A stretch of 64,000 bases of DNA from Synergistaceae bacterium OttesenSCG-928-D05 (GCA_030266985.1 JAJDJB010000001.1:61420-125419); one strand, 5' to 3'. Positions 8,009 to 17,674 are shown, counted from the first letter of the stretch. The notes: a model not told the origin generated them from the letters alone. Numbers and translations: made by a program.

Positions 8009-9469
8009 ATGTCTGAAGAAAAAAAACTCACACAGCATACAGCGCCGCTTTTGGACGCCCTTGAGGCGTACCGCGCGCGCCGGGTGGTGCCGTTTGACGT
8101 GCCCGGACACAAACAGGGGCGCGGCACGCCGGAACTTACGGCGTTCCTCGGCAAACAGTGCCTCTCCGTCGACGTGAATTCCATGAAACCGCTCGACAAC
8201 CTTTCGCATCCAACCTCCGTCATCCGCGACGCGGAAACGCTCGCGGCAGAGGCGTGCGGGGCGGACGCGGCGTTCCTCATGGTGGGCGGGACGACTTCCT
8301 CCGTACAGGCGATGATCATGAGCGTCTGCAAACGCGGCGACGCGATTATCATCCCGCGCAACGTGCACAAATCGGCGATCAACGCGCTGATTTTGTGCGG
8401 AATCACACCAATTTACGTAGACCCCGGCACGCACCCGGAGCTCGGCATCTCCCTCGGCATGGACGCGAAAAACGTCGAGAAAACGATCGCCGCGCACCCG
8501 GAGGCGAAGGCCGTTTTCATGAACAACCCTACCTACTACGGCGTATGCCCGGACGTTCGCCGCATCGTTGCCGCCGCGCACAAGGCGGGAATGGCCGCGC
8601 TCGTGGACGAAGCGCACGGCACACATTTCTACTTCGGCGAAAATTTGCCGTGCTCCGCGATGTCCGTGGGTGCGGATATGGCTTGCATCAGCATGCACAA
8701 AACAGGCGGTTCGCTGACGCAGAGTTCGCTGCTCGTCATGAAAAAAGGCAGAATCGACCCGGAGTACGTGCGCACGATCATCAACCTAACCCAGACGACA
8801 AGCGCCTCATATCTCCTTATGAGTTCGATCGACATCGCGCGCAAAGCGCTCGCGACCGAAGGAAAGGAAACTTTCCGCAAGGTTTGCGATCTCGCGCAGT
8901 ACGCGCGTGACGAAATTAACGGAATCGGCGACTATTACGCGTTTTCAAAAGAGATCGTGAACGGCAGGGACGTTTGCGATTTCGACGTGACGAAGCTTTC
9001 CATCCATACACTGAAAATCGGGCTTGCAGGCGTCGAAGTCTACGACATTCTGCGTGACGACTACGGGATCCAGATTGAGTTCGGCGATATGGGCAACATG
9101 CTCGCCATTATCTCGGTCGGCGACACCCATTACAACATCGAACGCCTCGTCTCCTCGCTCTCGGAGATCAAGCGCCTGCACAGCAAAGAAGGGATCGCGC
9201 TCTGGGATCACGAATACGTGGCGCCCGTCGTCAAGCTCTCGCCGCAGGACGCGTTTTACGCGGAACGCCGCGTCGTGCCGCTCAAAGACAGCGTTGGCGA
9301 AATCTCGTCCGAATTCGTCATGTGCTACCCCCCCGGCATCCCGATTCTTGCGCCGGGCGAACTCGTGACGCGCGAAGCGCTCGACTACATCCTTTACGCA
9401 AAAGACAAAGGCAGCCTGCTTATGGGGCCGCAAGACATGGCCCTCGAAAACCTGGGCGTCGTAAAATAG
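8009..9469 (+). CDS. speA: Arginine decarboxylase, Orn/Lys/Arg decarboxylase (fold I)
   Basis: A PLP enzyme of 486 aa in the short Firmicute-type Orn/Lys/Arg decarboxylase family. The PLP lysine is Lys231 in SMHKTGGSLTQ, preceded by the DEAHG motif (Asp200, His203). The start of the fold shows PFDVPGHKQG near residue 28. The family contains arginine, lysine and ornithine enzymes. Arginine is inferred here because agmatinase lies two genes downstream and would otherwise have no substrate. Product agmatine goes to SpeB, then putrescine to SpeE. The ATG at 8009 follows speD by 11 nt. Confidence 0.88.
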   Translation: MSEEKKLTQHTAPLLDALEAYRARRVVPFDVPGHKQGRGTPELTAFLGKQCLSVDVNSMKPLDNLSHPTSVIRDAETLAAEACGADAAFLMVGGTTSSVQAMIMSVCKRGDAIIIPRNVHKSAINALILCGITPIYVDPGTHPELGISLGMDAKNVEKTIAAHPEAKAVFMNNPTYYGVCPDVRRIVAAAHKAGMAALVDEAHGTHFYFGENLPCSAMSVGADMACISMHKTGGSLTQSSLLVMKKGRIDPEYVRTIINLTQTTSASYLLMSSIDIARKALATEGKETFRKVCDLAQYARDEINGIGDYYAFSKEIVNGRDVCDFDVTKLSIHTLKIGLAGVEVYDILRDDYGIQIEFGDMGNMLAIISVGDTHYNIERLVSSLSEIKRLHSKEGIALWDHEYVAPVVKLSPQDAFYAERRVVPLKDSVGEISSEFVMCYPPGIPILAPGELVTREALDYILYAKDKGSLLMGPQDMALENLGVVK

Positions 9470-9488
9470 CTACTTGGGAGGAATAAAA

Positions 9489-10340
9489 ATGGAATTGTGG
9501 TACACAGAAGAACATACGCCGACAGTGCGTTTCTCGATCAAAATCAAGGAACAGCTCCTTAGCAAAAAAAGTCCGTTCCAGCAAATTGACGTCTTTGACT
9601 CGGAAGAATTCGGACGTTTTTTCACGCTCGACGGACTCATGATGGTCACGGAAAAGGACGAATTTATCTACCATGATATGATCGTCCACGTGCCGATGGC
9701 GACAAACCCGCAGATCAAAAAAGTTCTCGTGATCGGCGGCGGCGACGGCGGCACCGTGCGAGAACTTACCCGCTACAAGACCATCGAGCACATCGACATG
9801 GTGGACATCGACCAGATCGTCGTCGACGTCTGCAAAAAACTTTTGCCCTTCACGTCGAAAAAACTGTCCGACAAACGTGTAAACCTCTATTTCGAGGACG
9901 GGCTTAAATTCGTGCGCCGTTTTGAAAACGAATACGATCTCATCATCGTCGACTCGACCGACCCGTTCGGCCCCGGCGAAGGTCTTTTCACGAAAGAATT
10001 TTACGGCAACTGCTTCAAAGCGCTCAAAAAAGACGGCATTCTCGTCAACCAGCACGAGAACCCCTACTACGAATCATACTCGAGCGCGATGCGCCGCGCA
10101 CACAAGCGGATTAAAGAATTCTTCCCGATCTGCAGCGTCTACCAGGCGCACATTCCGACCTATCCCTCGGGGCACTGGCTCTTTGGTTTCGCGTCGAAAA
10201 AATACGACCCGATCAAGGACCTCGACGCAGAGGCGTGGAACGCGCTCAAGCTGGACACGAAATACTACAACACCGACCTGCACACAGGCGCATTCATGCT
10301 CCCGAACTACGTAAAGAAAGCGTTGGAACAGGTCGACTAA
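9489..10340 (+). CDS. speE: Spermidine synthase
   Basis: Transfers the aminopropyl group from decarboxylated SAM to putrescine. The Rossmann-like methyltransferase fold is marked by VIGGGDGGTVRE (residues 81-92), and the putrescine-site acidic residues Asp155 and Asp158 occur in VDSTDPFGPG. Family motif YHDM is at 61-64. The ATG at 9489 (283 aa) has GGGAGG in the right position; an in-frame start five codons earlier would read through that site. It lies between arginine decarboxylase and agmatinase genes, completing the pathway. Confidence 0.95.
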   Translation: MELWYTEEHTPTVRFSIKIKEQLLSKKSPFQQIDVFDSEEFGRFFTLDGLMMVTEKDEFIYHDMIVHVPMATNPQIKKVLVIGGGDGGTVRELTRYKTIEHIDMVDIDQIVVDVCKKLLPFTSKKLSDKRVNLYFEDGLKFVRRFENEYDLIIVDSTDPFGPGEGLFTKEFYGNCFKALKKDGILVNQHENPYYESYSSAMRRAHKRIKEFFPICSVYQAHIPTYPSGHWLFGFASKKYDPIKDLDAEAWNALKLDTKYYNTDLHTGAFMLPNYVKKALEQVD

Positions 10341-10341
10341 G

Positions 10342-11193
10342 TTGGAACGGAACGTACAGACCTTCATCGCCTGCGAGGCGTCCTATAACGAAGCAGGAAC
10401 TGTGATTTTCGGCGCGCCGTTCGATTCGACGACGTCCTTTCGCCCCGGCACACGTTTCGCGCCGCAAACGATTCGAAGCGAGTCCATCGGCATCGAGACC
10501 TACAGCCCCTATCAAGATGCAGACCTGGAAGACCGGCATATCTTCGACGCGGGCGATCTCGAGCTGCCATACGGCAACGCGGAGCGGGCGCTCGAAACGA
10601 TCGAAGGATTTACGAAAAAAATATTGGCGGATGGTAAAAAGCCCTGCATGATTGGCGGCGAACACCTTGTGACGCTGGGAGCGGTGCGTACAGTCTACGA
10701 AAAATATCCCGCCCTGCGTGTCGTACATTTCGACGCACACGCTGACCTGCGCCGCGATTACATGGGAGAGCGCCTTTCACACGCTTCCGTGATGCAGCGT
10801 ATCTGGCACCTGTTCGGCGACGGCAGGATATTCCAGTTCGGCATCCGCTCCGGATCACGCGAAGAGATCGTATGGGGCAAAGAGCACGTTTCGACGGAGA
10901 TGTTCACCGTAAAAACAACCGACGCTGTGGCACGGGAACTCGGAGATTTCCCCGTTTATCTCACGCTCGACCTCGACGTTCTCGACCCATCCGAATTTCC
11001 CGGCACCGGAACGCCCGAAGCGGGCGGTATTTCATGGAACGAACTGCGCGGCGCACTCATGAATTTCACCGGCTGCAACATCGTGGGTTTCGATATCTGC
11101 GAACTCTCGCCCCACTACGACCAATCCGGCGCTTCAACCGCGCTCGCCTGCAAAACGCTGCGCGAGATGCTTCTCGCGTTTTCTAAAGCGTAG
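10342..11193 (+). CDS. speB: Agmatinase
   Basis: Hydrolyses agmatine to putrescine and urea with a binuclear manganese centre. All six metal ligands of the ureohydrolase family are visible: His108 (GGEHL), Asp131, His133 and Asp135 (DAHADL), Asp210 and Asp212 (LDLDVLDP). The length, 283 aa, is usual. The start is TTG 10342, one base after the speE stop, with AGG about 9 nt upstream inside speE. It is last in the polyamine operon and a strong terminator follows. The related formimidoglutamase and guanidinobutyrase are less likely given the neighbours. Confidence 0.92.
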   Translation: MERNVQTFIACEASYNEAGTVIFGAPFDSTTSFRPGTRFAPQTIRSESIGIETYSPYQDADLEDRHIFDAGDLELPYGNAERALETIEGFTKKILADGKKPCMIGGEHLVTLGAVRTVYEKYPALRVVHFDAHADLRRDYMGERLSHASVMQRIWHLFGDGRIFQFGIRSGSREEIVWGKEHVSTEMFTVKTTDAVARELGDFPVYLTLDLDVLDPSEFPGTGTPEAGGISWNELRGALMNFTGCNIVGFDICELSPHYDQSGASTALACKTLREMLLAFSKA

Positions 11194-11219
11194 AATTCAC
11201 CAGCATCATACGTAACCAC

Positions 11220-11250
11220 GAAGCGGCCTCGCAAAAGGGGCCGCTTCTTT
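11220..11250 (+). terminator. Terminator of the polyamine operon
   Basis: GAAGCGGCC and GGCCGCTTC form a 9-bp GC-rich stem followed by TTTCGT, 27 nt after the speB stop. Confidence 0.8.
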
Positions 11251-11352
11251 CGTAAGTTATATCCCTGTGTTTTTAATTTTTTTCCGCACATATTTTTAAA
11301 GCAATCAGAATCGCGGTCTGAACGCAGAACATACTTTTCCACTAAGCAACGG

Positions 11353-11481
11353 GAGAACGCAGTTATAAGGTATTAGTGGCGACGCGACACGAAAAAAGAG
11401 ACCCCTCGGCGTATTCTTCATACTCCGAAGGATCTCTTTTAAATGTCACTAAGCTAAAGATGCCTTAGGACTGCGTTCTCA
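11353..11481. repeat. Nested inverted-repeat element A (about 130 bp)
   Basis: Outer arms GAGAACGCAGT (11353-11363) and ACTGCGTTCTC (11470-11480) enclose a weaker middle pair TTAGTG/CACTAA and a central hairpin (11392-11440). The hairpin has AAAAGAGA and TCTCTTTT at its base and looks like a bidirectional terminator. The element fills the gap between the convergent speB and decarboxylase beta genes; its right end abuts the TAG stop of the latter. A second element with the same ends occurs at 27137-27268. Confidence 0.7.
11394..11440. terminator. Bidirectional terminator inside element A
   Basis: A long imperfect hairpin with A-rich left and T-rich right flanks serves the minus-strand decarboxylase operon and backs up the speB terminator. 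Confidence 0.7.
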
Positions 11482-12606
11482 CTATTTTGTTAATAGGGTG
11501 AGCATAGCTCCCGCCGCGACAGCCGTCCCAACGACCCCTGCAACGTTCGGCCCCATGGCGTGCATGAGGATGAAGCTGCCGGGGAACTCCTTCTGGACGA
11601 CCTTCTGGCAGACGCGCGCCGCCATCGGAACCGCGGAAACGCCCGCCGCGCCGATGATCGGGTTGATCTTGCCGCCGGACATGACTTTCATAATCTGACC
11701 GAAGCAAACTCCGCCCGTCGTACTGAAGACGAACGCAATCAGGCCAAGCACGATAATTTTGATCGTCGCGATCGTCAGGAAGGATTCCGCGTTCATCGTA
11801 CCGCCGACCGAGATTCCGAGGAAAATGGTCGTCGCGTTGAGCACTTCGTTCTGCGCCGCCTGCGAAAGTCTTTCCGTGCAGCCGGATTCACGCAGCAGGT
11901 TGCCGAACATCAGCATACCGATAAGCGGAACGGATGCGGGAAGAACAAGTCCGCACGCAATCGTCGTGATAATCGGGAAGAGGATACGCTCCGTACGCGA
12001 AACGGGGCGGAGCTGTTCCATCTTGATCGCGCGGTCCTTCTTCGTCGTAAGCAGTTTAATGACGGGCGGCTGAATCAGCGGAACGAGCGACATATAGCTG
12101 TACGCCGCAACCGCGACCGCCGGAAGAATATCTTTCGCGAGTTTCGCGCAAAGATAGATTGCCGTCGGGCCGTCTGCGCCGCCGATGATCCCGATGCCCG
12201 CAGCCTGCTGGATCGTAAAGCCCATGAACATAGCGCCGATAACGGCGAAGAAAACGCCGATTTGCGCCGCGGCGCCGAGCAGGAAGGTGATCGGGTTCGC
12301 AAGCAGCGGACCGAAGTCCGTCATCGCGCCGATTCCCATGAATATGATGATCGGATAGATTTCGTGGTCGATACCGAACTTGACGAAATACAAGAATCCG
12401 CCTGGATCGATGATACCGGAAAGCGGGAGGTTGACGAGCATACAACCAAACGCAATCGGCATCAGGAGAAGGGGTTCAAACCCCTTCGCGATGGCGAGGT
12501 AGAGCAGGATAAACGCGACGAGGAGCATAACCATGTTACCCGTCGTCAGCGCTACAAATCCTGACTGTTCTACCACGCCTTTAAGCGCAGTCAAATACAA
12601 TTCCAT
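11482..12606 (-). CDS. mmdB: Na+-translocating decarboxylase beta subunit (methylmalonyl-CoA decarboxylase)
   Basis: An integral membrane subunit that decarboxylates carboxybiotin and exports Na+. It is 374 aa with many helices and the family hallmark GGADGPT (142-148), whose Asp145 corresponds to the Na+/proton-site aspartate of OadB. It is last gene of the mutase-epimerase-decarboxylase operon. The ATG has a GGGAGG site. OadB, MmdB and GcdB are hard to tell apart by sequence; methylmalonyl-CoA is inferred from the adjacent mutase and epimerase. A very similar paralogue lies at 52868-53992. Confidence 0.9.
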   Translation of the reverse strand: MELYLTALKGVVEQSGFVALTTGNMVMLLVAFILLYLAIAKGFEPLLLMPIAFGCMLVNLPLSGIIDPGGFLYFVKFGIDHEIYPIIIFMGIGAMTDFGPLLANPITFLLGAAAQIGVFFAVIGAMFMGFTIQQAAGIGIIGGADGPTAIYLCAKLAKDILPAVAVAAYSYMSLVPLIQPPVIKLLTTKKDRAIKMEQLRPVSRTERILFPIITTIACGLVLPASVPLIGMLMFGNLLRESGCTERLSQAAQNEVLNATTIFLGISVGGTMNAESFLTIATIKIIVLGLIAFVFSTTGGVCFGQIMKVMSGGKINPIIGAAGVSAVPMAARVCQKVVQKEFPGSFILMHAMGPNVAGVVGTAVAAGAMLTLLTK

Positions 12607-12643
12607 CCACTATACCTCCCAGACTTGGCTGCTTAAAAGCAGA

Positions 12644-13042
12644 CTAGCCTATTACCAGAAGGGTATCGCCCGTGTTAACCGAAGCTCCCTCGTTCACAGC
12701 GATCTGCGTTACGGTGCCGCTCGCCGTTGCGAAAATTTCGTTTTCCATCTTCATGGCCTCGAGGATCAGGACGAGCTGTCCCTCGGTAACCTGCGCGCCC
12801 TGTGCAACAAGGACTTTAAGAATTTTGCCGGGCATCGGAGCCGTTACGGAACCGCTGCCTGCCGCTACGGGAGCTGCGGGTGCCGCCGGTGCGGGAGCAG
12901 GTGCTGCCGCGGGCGCCGGAGCGGGAGCCGCTGCAGGTGCGGGAGCGGGTGCCGGAGCTGCTGCCGGTGCGCCTGCGCCCATTTCTTCGACGTCTACATC
13001 ATACGCTTTGCCATTTACTGTAACTCTGAACTTACGTGCCAT
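12644..13042 (-). CDS. mmdC: Biotin carboxyl carrier subunit of methylmalonyl-CoA decarboxylase (gamma)
   Basis: Carries the carboxyl group on biotin from the alpha subunit to the beta subunit. It has three parts: a small N-terminal segment (1-24), a flexible Ala-Pro linker of about 35 residues (25-60) and a biotinyl domain (65-132) with EAMKMEN. Lys98 is the biotinylated residue. Length is 132 aa, and an AAGGAGG site precedes the ATG. The Ala-Pro linker is normal for this subunit and explains the low-complexity DNA here. Confidence 0.93.
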   Translation of the reverse strand: MARKFRVTVNGKAYDVDVEEMGAGAPAAAPAPAPAPAAAPAPAPAAAPAPAPAAPAAPVAAGSGSVTAPMPGKILKVLVAQGAQVTEGQLVLILEAMKMENEIFATASGTVTQIAVNEGASVNTGDTLLVIG

Positions 13043-13077
13043 TAGAGAGACCCTCCTTGAAATATGTGAACAGGACG

Positions 13078-13470
13078 TTAGTCCTGAAAACCTTCCGCGT
13101 TCTGCATTCTGCCGACGAGTTTCCAGCTTGAAGCTGCCGGAGCCTTGGCTGCGCTGAACGAAACCACCCGTGCCGCTGAACCGCAGACGGCCATGACCGC
13201 GGCGGAAATAACCGCCATGAGTTCGCTGTCATCGCCCTGCACGGCCACTGCCTGTGCGGGCGCTGACGGCGCGGCCGGCGCGGAGCCGGCTGCCGCAGGC
13301 GCCGATTTCTTGCCTATGCCCTCGATCGCTGCACTGACGTGTTTCATCGCCATCATGACCAACATCAGGCCAAGAATAACGATGAACACGATGCTGAACG
13401 CGATCATAGACATGACCAAACCGCCGGGAACGCCGACGAAATAAGAAGCTACCGAGCTCGTACCTGTCAT
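13078..13470 (-). CDS. mmdD: Decarboxylase delta (OadG-type) membrane subunit
   Basis: A 130-residue small subunit that joins the carboxyltransferase and carrier to the membrane beta subunit. One transmembrane helix (about 18-41) is followed by an Ala/Pro-rich stretch and a C-terminal cytoplasmic segment of about 50 residues ending near WKLVGRMQN. This fits OadG/MmdD architecture. It lies between alpha and gamma genes. The SD GGGGAG is 9 nt before the ATG. The short gamma-like protein at 53994 has the helix but lacks this C-terminal half. Confidence 0.85.
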   Translation of the reverse strand: MTGTSSVASYFVGVPGGLVMSMIAFSIVFIVILGLMLVMMAMKHVSAAIEGIGKKSAPAAAGSAPAAPSAPAQAVAVQGDDSELMAVISAAVMAVCGSAARVVSFSAAKAPAASSWKLVGRMQNAEGFQD

Positions 13471-13485
13471 CGTCTCTCGCTCCCC

Positions 13486-15045
13486 TTAGTTCGGCATGAT
13501 GCCGTGTTTGCGTTTCGGACGGAGCTCGCTCTTCGTTTCCGTCATGACGAGCGCCTGGTAGAGAGCCGGGCGGGTCTCTTCAGGGAGAATGACTCTGTCG
13601 ACAAATCCGCGTGCTGCCGCTTTGAACGGATTTGCGAAGGCTTCTCTGTACTCTTCGATCTTCTGTGCGCGGGTCGCTTCTTTATCTTCCGAGCCTTCGA
13701 TCTCTTTGCGGAAAATAATGTTCGCTGCGCCTTCCGCACCCATAACCGCGATCTCAGCCTGCGGCCACGCGAGGACTACGTCCGCACCGAGGTCTTTGCT
13801 GCACATACCGAGGTAGGAACCGCCGTACGCCTTGCGGAGGACGATCGTGATCTTGGGCGCCGTTGCTTCGCTGTACGCGTAGAGGAGCTTCGCGCCGTGA
13901 CGGATGATGCCGCCCATTTCCTGATTCAGGCCGGGCAGGTATCCGGGAACGTCTTCAAACGTTACGATCGGCACATTGAACGCATCGCAGATGCGAATGT
14001 GGCGGCTGGCCTTGTCGGACGCGTCGATGTCGAGGCATCCCGCCATGACCTTCGCCTGGTTCGCGATGATACCGATTACACGGCCGCCGACTCTGGCGAA
14101 GCCCGTAACGATATTGCGCGCGTACATTTCCTGTACTTCGCAGAAATCCGCGTTGTCAACGACTGCCTTGATGACGTCGCGCACGTCGTAGCCCCTGTTG
14201 GGGTTCGTCGGAACAAGAGTGCGAAGGGTGCCGTCCATACGCGCGGGATCGTCGCCGGTCTCTGCGAAGGGAGGCTCTTCCATGTTGTTGCTCGGGAGGT
14301 AGCTCATGACTTTGCGGACCTGTGCATAGCAATCCGCTTCGGAATTCGCGAAGAAGTGCGCGCAGCCGGAAATGCCGTTATGCGCACGTGCGCCGCCGAT
14401 CTGCTCGGAGGTGACGTCTTCGCCGGTGACCGCTTTGATGACCTGCGGGCCCGTGATATGCATGATGCCGATTTTGTCGACCATGAACACGAAGTCCGTA
14501 AGCGCGGGGCTGTAAACAGCGCCGCCAGCGCAGGGGCCGGCGATAATGGAGAACTGCGGTACAACGCCGCTCGCTTTTACGTTTTTAAAGAAGATTTCGC
14601 CGTATCCCGAAAGGGCGTCGACCGCCTCCTGAATACGCGCTCCGCCTGAATCGTTGATACCGATGCAGGGCGCGCCGTTCGTTACGGCGAGGTCGAGCAC
14701 TTTGCAAATCTTTTTCGCGTGCATTTCACCCAGCGATCCACCCATTACGGTGAAATCCTGGCTGAACAGGTACACGATACGTCCGTCGATCGTACCGTAA
14801 CCCGTTACGACGCCGTCTCCGAGAAATACGGTTGCGTCGAGCCCAAAATTCGTGCAGCGATGCTCAACAAACTCGTCGATCTCGACGAAGCTGCCGGGAT
14901 CAAGAACCGCTTCGATACGCTCGCGTGCGGTCATCTTCCCTTTTTCGTGTTGCTTCGCGATGGCTTTCGCTCCACCGCCCTGTGCCGCTTGTTCGCGTTT
15001 CTCAACAAGACTTGCGCACAGTTCGTCGATCGTTTTGTCCGCCAT
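13486..15045 (-). CDS. mmdA: Methylmalonyl-CoA decarboxylase alpha subunit (carboxyltransferase)
   Basis: Transfers the carboxyl group from methylmalonyl-CoA to biotin. It is a 519-residue acyl-CoA carboxyltransferase with the tandem crotonase-like domains of the MmdA/PccB family. Typical segments are GKMTARERIE near residue 52, DSGGARIQE in the N-terminal domain and KAYGGSYLGMCSKDLGAD in the C-terminal domain. Propionyl-CoA carboxylase beta is the main alternative, but the membrane Na+-pump subunits in the same operon favour the decarboxylase. A GAGGTAAAAAGT site precedes the ATG. Confidence 0.92.
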   Translation of the reverse strand: MADKTIDELCASLVEKREQAAQGGGAKAIAKQHEKGKMTARERIEAVLDPGSFVEIDEFVEHRCTNFGLDATVFLGDGVVTGYGTIDGRIVYLFSQDFTVMGGSLGEMHAKKICKVLDLAVTNGAPCIGINDSGGARIQEAVDALSGYGEIFFKNVKASGVVPQFSIIAGPCAGGAVYSPALTDFVFMVDKIGIMHITGPQVIKAVTGEDVTSEQIGGARAHNGISGCAHFFANSEADCYAQVRKVMSYLPSNNMEEPPFAETGDDPARMDGTLRTLVPTNPNRGYDVRDVIKAVVDNADFCEVQEMYARNIVTGFARVGGRVIGIIANQAKVMAGCLDIDASDKASRHIRICDAFNVPIVTFEDVPGYLPGLNQEMGGIIRHGAKLLYAYSEATAPKITIVLRKAYGGSYLGMCSKDLGADVVLAWPQAEIAVMGAEGAANIIFRKEIEGSEDKEATRAQKIEEYREAFANPFKAAARGFVDRVILPEETRPALYQALVMTETKSELRPKRKHGIMPN

Positions 15046-15101
15046 ACTTTTTACCTCCTCGATTGTCTGGTACTTATGCCGATAGAACTTTTACATGGGA
15101 A

Positions 15102-15130
15102 ACCCTGCGCGGCGAAATGCCCCGCAGGGT
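15102..15130 (-). other. Intra-operon hairpin between epimerase and mmdA genes
   Basis: ACCCTGCG and CGCAGGGT form a stable stem in the 97-nt gap between the two genes. There is no proper U-run after it on the minus strand (TTTCCC). It may be an RNA-processing or stability element or a leaky attenuator that separates mutase from decarboxylase expression. Confidence 0.45.
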
Positions 15131-15142
15131 CGATTGCTGTTA

Positions 15143-15547
15143 TTAGTCGCGCTCGCAGAGCTCGAGCAGGACGCCGCCCGTTGCTTTCGGGTGGAGGAAC
15201 GCGATTTTCGCGCCTCCCGCGCCGATACGCGGTTTCTCGTCGATCAGGCGAACGCCTTTTGCTTTGAGTTCTTCCAGCGCCGCTTCAAGGTTCTCTACGC
15301 GGATCGCGAGATGGTGAATCCCCTCGCCCTTCGCTTCGATGAACTTCGCGACCGGGCTGTCCTCTGCTGTGGCCTCAAGGAGCTCCACTTCCGTGTCGCG
15401 CAGCGGCAGAAACGCCGTTTTAACCTTCTGCTCGGCGACTTCTTCGACGCCGTGACACTCTATACCGAGCGTCCCCTGCCAGAATTTCAGCGCTTCGTCG
15501 ATGCTTTTGACTGCCACGCCAATGTGGTCTACTACTGTTGGTTTCAT
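15143..15547 (-). CDS. mce: Methylmalonyl-CoA epimerase
   Basis: Interconverts (R)- and (S)-methylmalonyl-CoA, linking the mutase product to the decarboxylase substrate. It is 134 aa, a vicinal-oxygen-chelate fold with two beta-alpha-beta-beta-beta repeats. Metal-site residues are visible in [10 protein letters not shown] (His8), [11 protein letters not shown] and the final LLELCERD. It sits between the mutase small subunit and mmdA, and an AGAGGCG site precedes the ATG. Confidence 0.93.
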   Translation of the reverse strand: MKPTVVDHIGVAVKSIDEALKFWQGTLGIECHGVEEVAEQKVKTAFLPLRDTEVELLEATAEDSPVAKFIEAKGEGIHHLAIRVENLEAALEELKAKGVRLIDEKPRIGAGGAKIAFLHPKATGGVLLELCERD

Positions 15548-15550
15548 TTT

Positions 15551-15964
15551 TTACGCCTCTTTCGCTCTCTTTTCCGCGACTGCCTTCTCAAGCCACTCTA
15601 TGGTGTCGGTCGTCGGCGTTCCCGGGCCGAAGATCGCCCCAGCGCCGAAGCCGAGAAGCGTCGGATAGTCCGTTTCGGGGATAACGCCGCCGCCGAAGAC
15701 GATGATATCGCTTGCGTTCTTCTCTTTGAGAAGGTCGATGATCGCCTTGAAGGCGTGTTCGTGCGCGCCTGAAAGAATGCTGATTCCGATCGCGTCAGCG
15801 TCTTCCTGTATCGCGGTCGCCACGATCTGCTCGGGCGTCTGACGAAGCCCTGTATATATTACTTCCATTCCTGCGTCCCTGAACGCCCGGGCGATAACCT
15901 TCGCGCCGCGGTCATGGCCGTCAAGTCCCGGTTTTGCAACAACTACGCGTATTTTGCGGTCCAT
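15551..15964 (-). CDS. mcmB: Methylmalonyl-CoA mutase, cobalamin-binding small subunit
   Basis: A 137-residue stand-alone B12-binding domain. The DxHxxG motif is complete (Asp15, His17, Gly20 in LDGHDRG); His17 is the lower cobalt ligand. Further family motifs are SILSGAH and FGGGVIP. It pairs with the large subunit encoded 30 nt upstream to form adenosylcobalamin-dependent methylmalonyl-CoA mutase, converting succinyl-CoA to (R)-methylmalonyl-CoA. Split subunits are common in anaerobes and archaea. Confidence 0.93.
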   Translation of the reverse strand: MDRKIRVVVAKPGLDGHDRGAKVIARAFRDAGMEVIYTGLRQTPEQIVATAIQEDADAIGISILSGAHEHAFKAIIDLLKEKNASDIIVFGGGVIPETDYPTLLGFGAGAIFGPGTPTTDTIEWLEKAVAEKRAKEA

Positions 15965-15994
15965 TTTTTCTTCCTCCTTGTCAGCTCTCTAAAA

Positions 15995-17674
15995 CTAAAG
16001 AACCACGTTTTCCTTGTATTCGCCGAATACGCCGCGAAGAACGCCGCAGATCTCGCCTTCCGTCGCATAGTGACGGACTGCATCCAGAATCAGCGGCATC
16101 AGGTTATCGTCGCCCTCCGCGCCCTTACGGACCGCTTCGAGGCAATCCTTCACCTTAAGGTTGTCGCGTTTCTCTTTCATAGCCTGCAGTTTCTTAATCT
16201 GGTTGACGCCAACGCTGGCGTCTACCTTAAGGAGCTGACGATCGGAGTCGTCTTCTTTAATCTGGAACTTGTTGACGCCGACGATAATACGGTCTCCCGA
16301 CTCGATCGATTTCTGGTAGTCGTACGCAGCATCCTGAATGTTCTTCTGCGGATAGCCCTTTTCGATCGCGACCATCATGCCGCCGATCTCGTCGATCTTC
16401 TTAATATATTCCCACGCGCCGTCTTCGATCTGCTTCGTGAGCGATTCGATCACATAGCTGCCCGCGAGCGGGTCGACCGTATTGGCGACGCCTGACTCGT
16501 ATGCCACGATCTGCTGCGTGCGAAGCGCGATGCGGACGGACTTGTCCGTCGGCAGCGCGAGCGCTTCGTCGAGGCTGTTCGTATGCAGCGACTGCGTTCC
16601 GCCGCACACCGCCGCCATCGTCTGTACGCCGACGCGGACGATATTGTTCTCGGGCTGCTGCGCCGTAAGCGTGCATCCCGCCGTCTGCGTATGGAAGCGG
16701 AGCATCTGCGCGCTCTTGTCGGTAACGCCGAAGCGCTCCTTCATGATTTTCGCCCAGACCTTGCGCGCCGCGCGGAACTTCGCGACTTCCTCAAGGAAAT
16801 CGTTATGCGCGTTGAAGAAGAAGGAAAGGCGCTTGCCAAACACGTTCGGGTCCTGGCCGGCCTTCACTGCCGCTTCGATGTATGCGATTCCGTCCGCCAG
16901 CGTGAACGCGACTTCCTGGATTGCCGTGGAACCCGCTTCGCGAATGTGGTAGCCCGAGATAGAAATCGTGTTCCACTTCGGCACGTTCTGGCTGCAGAAT
17001 GCAAAAATATCCGTAATCAGTCTCATCGAGGGTTTCGGCGGGAAAATATACGTTCCGCGCGCGATGTACTCCTTGAGAATGTCGTTCTGAATCGTGCCCG
17101 AAAGCGCGCTCATCGGAACGCCCTGTTTCTCTGCGACTGCGATATACATGGAAAGAAGCACCGCCGCCGGGGCGTTGATCGTCATAGAAGTGGAAACCTG
17201 ATCGAGCGGAATCTGGTCGAACAGAATCTCTGCGTCCGCAAGGCTGTCGATCGCGACGCCGACTTTGCCGCATTCGCCCGTCGCCATCGGATCGTCCGAG
17301 TCGTAACCGATCTGCGTCGGCAGGTCAAACGCAACGGACAGACCCGTCGTACCCTGACTCAGAAGATAACGGTAGCGCCTGTTGGAATCTTCCGCCGTCG
17401 CAAAACCCGCATACTGGCGCATCGTCCAGAAACGGCCGCGGTACATCGTGGGCTGAACGCCCCGCGCGTACGGATACTGTCCCGGAAAACCGATATCGTT
17501 GCCATAATCCAAGCTCTGAATATCCTCGGGGGTATAAACCCGTTTCAGCGGAATACCGCCGCCCGTCGTAAACTGGGCCTTCCTCTCCGGATTTTTCGCG
17601 ATCGTCTTGTCTACCGACTCCTGATAAACCTTACTTCCCTCTGCCACTTCCTGAAGCTGCTTTGGTTCGAACAC
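15995..17674 (-). CDS. mcmA: Methylmalonyl-CoA mutase, large catalytic subunit
   Basis: The TIM-barrel catalytic subunit without a B12 domain, 559 aa. Recognisable segments are [20 protein letters not shown] near residue 90, [20 protein letters not shown] near 125 and [12 protein letters not shown] near 330, all typical for McmA. The chosen start is GTG 17674, which has an AAGGAGG site 8 nt upstream. The in-frame ATG at 17755 would include that site inside the gene and add 27 atypical residues. First gene of the seven-gene succinyl-CoA to propionyl-CoA operon. Confidence 0.94.
   Translation of the reverse strand: MFEPKQLQEVAEGSKVYQESVDKTIAKNPERKAQFTTGGGIPLKRVYTPEDIQSLDYGNDIGFPGQYPYARGVQPTMYRGRFWTMRQYAGFATAEDSNRRYRYLLSQGTTGLSVAFDLPTQIGYDSDDPMATGECGKVGVAIDSLADAEILFDQIPLDQVSTSMTINAPAAVLLSMYIAVAEKQGVPMSALSGTIQNDILKEYIARGTYIFPPKPSMRLITDIFAFCSQNVPKWNTISISGYHIREAGSTAIQEVAFTLADGIAYIEAAVKAGQDPNVFGKRLSFFFNAHNDFLEEVAKFRAARKVWAKIMKERFGVTDKSAQMLRFHTQTAGCTLTAQQPENNIVRVGVQTMAAVCGGTQSLHTNSLDEALALPTDKSVRIALRTQQIVAYESGVANTVDPLAGSYVIESLTKQIEDGAWEYIKKIDEIGGMMVAIEKGYPQKNIQDAAYDYQKSIESGDRIIVGVNKFQIKEDDSDRQLLKVDASVGVNQIKKLQAMKEKRDNLKVKDCLEAVRKGAEGDDNLMPLILDAVRHYATEGEICGVLRGVFGEYKENVVL

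Noticed and set aside
12860..12990. Low-complexity repeat as a possible VNTR or CRISPR
   Set aside because: It is the Ala-Pro linker of the biotin carrier subunit in frame, not a spaced repeat.
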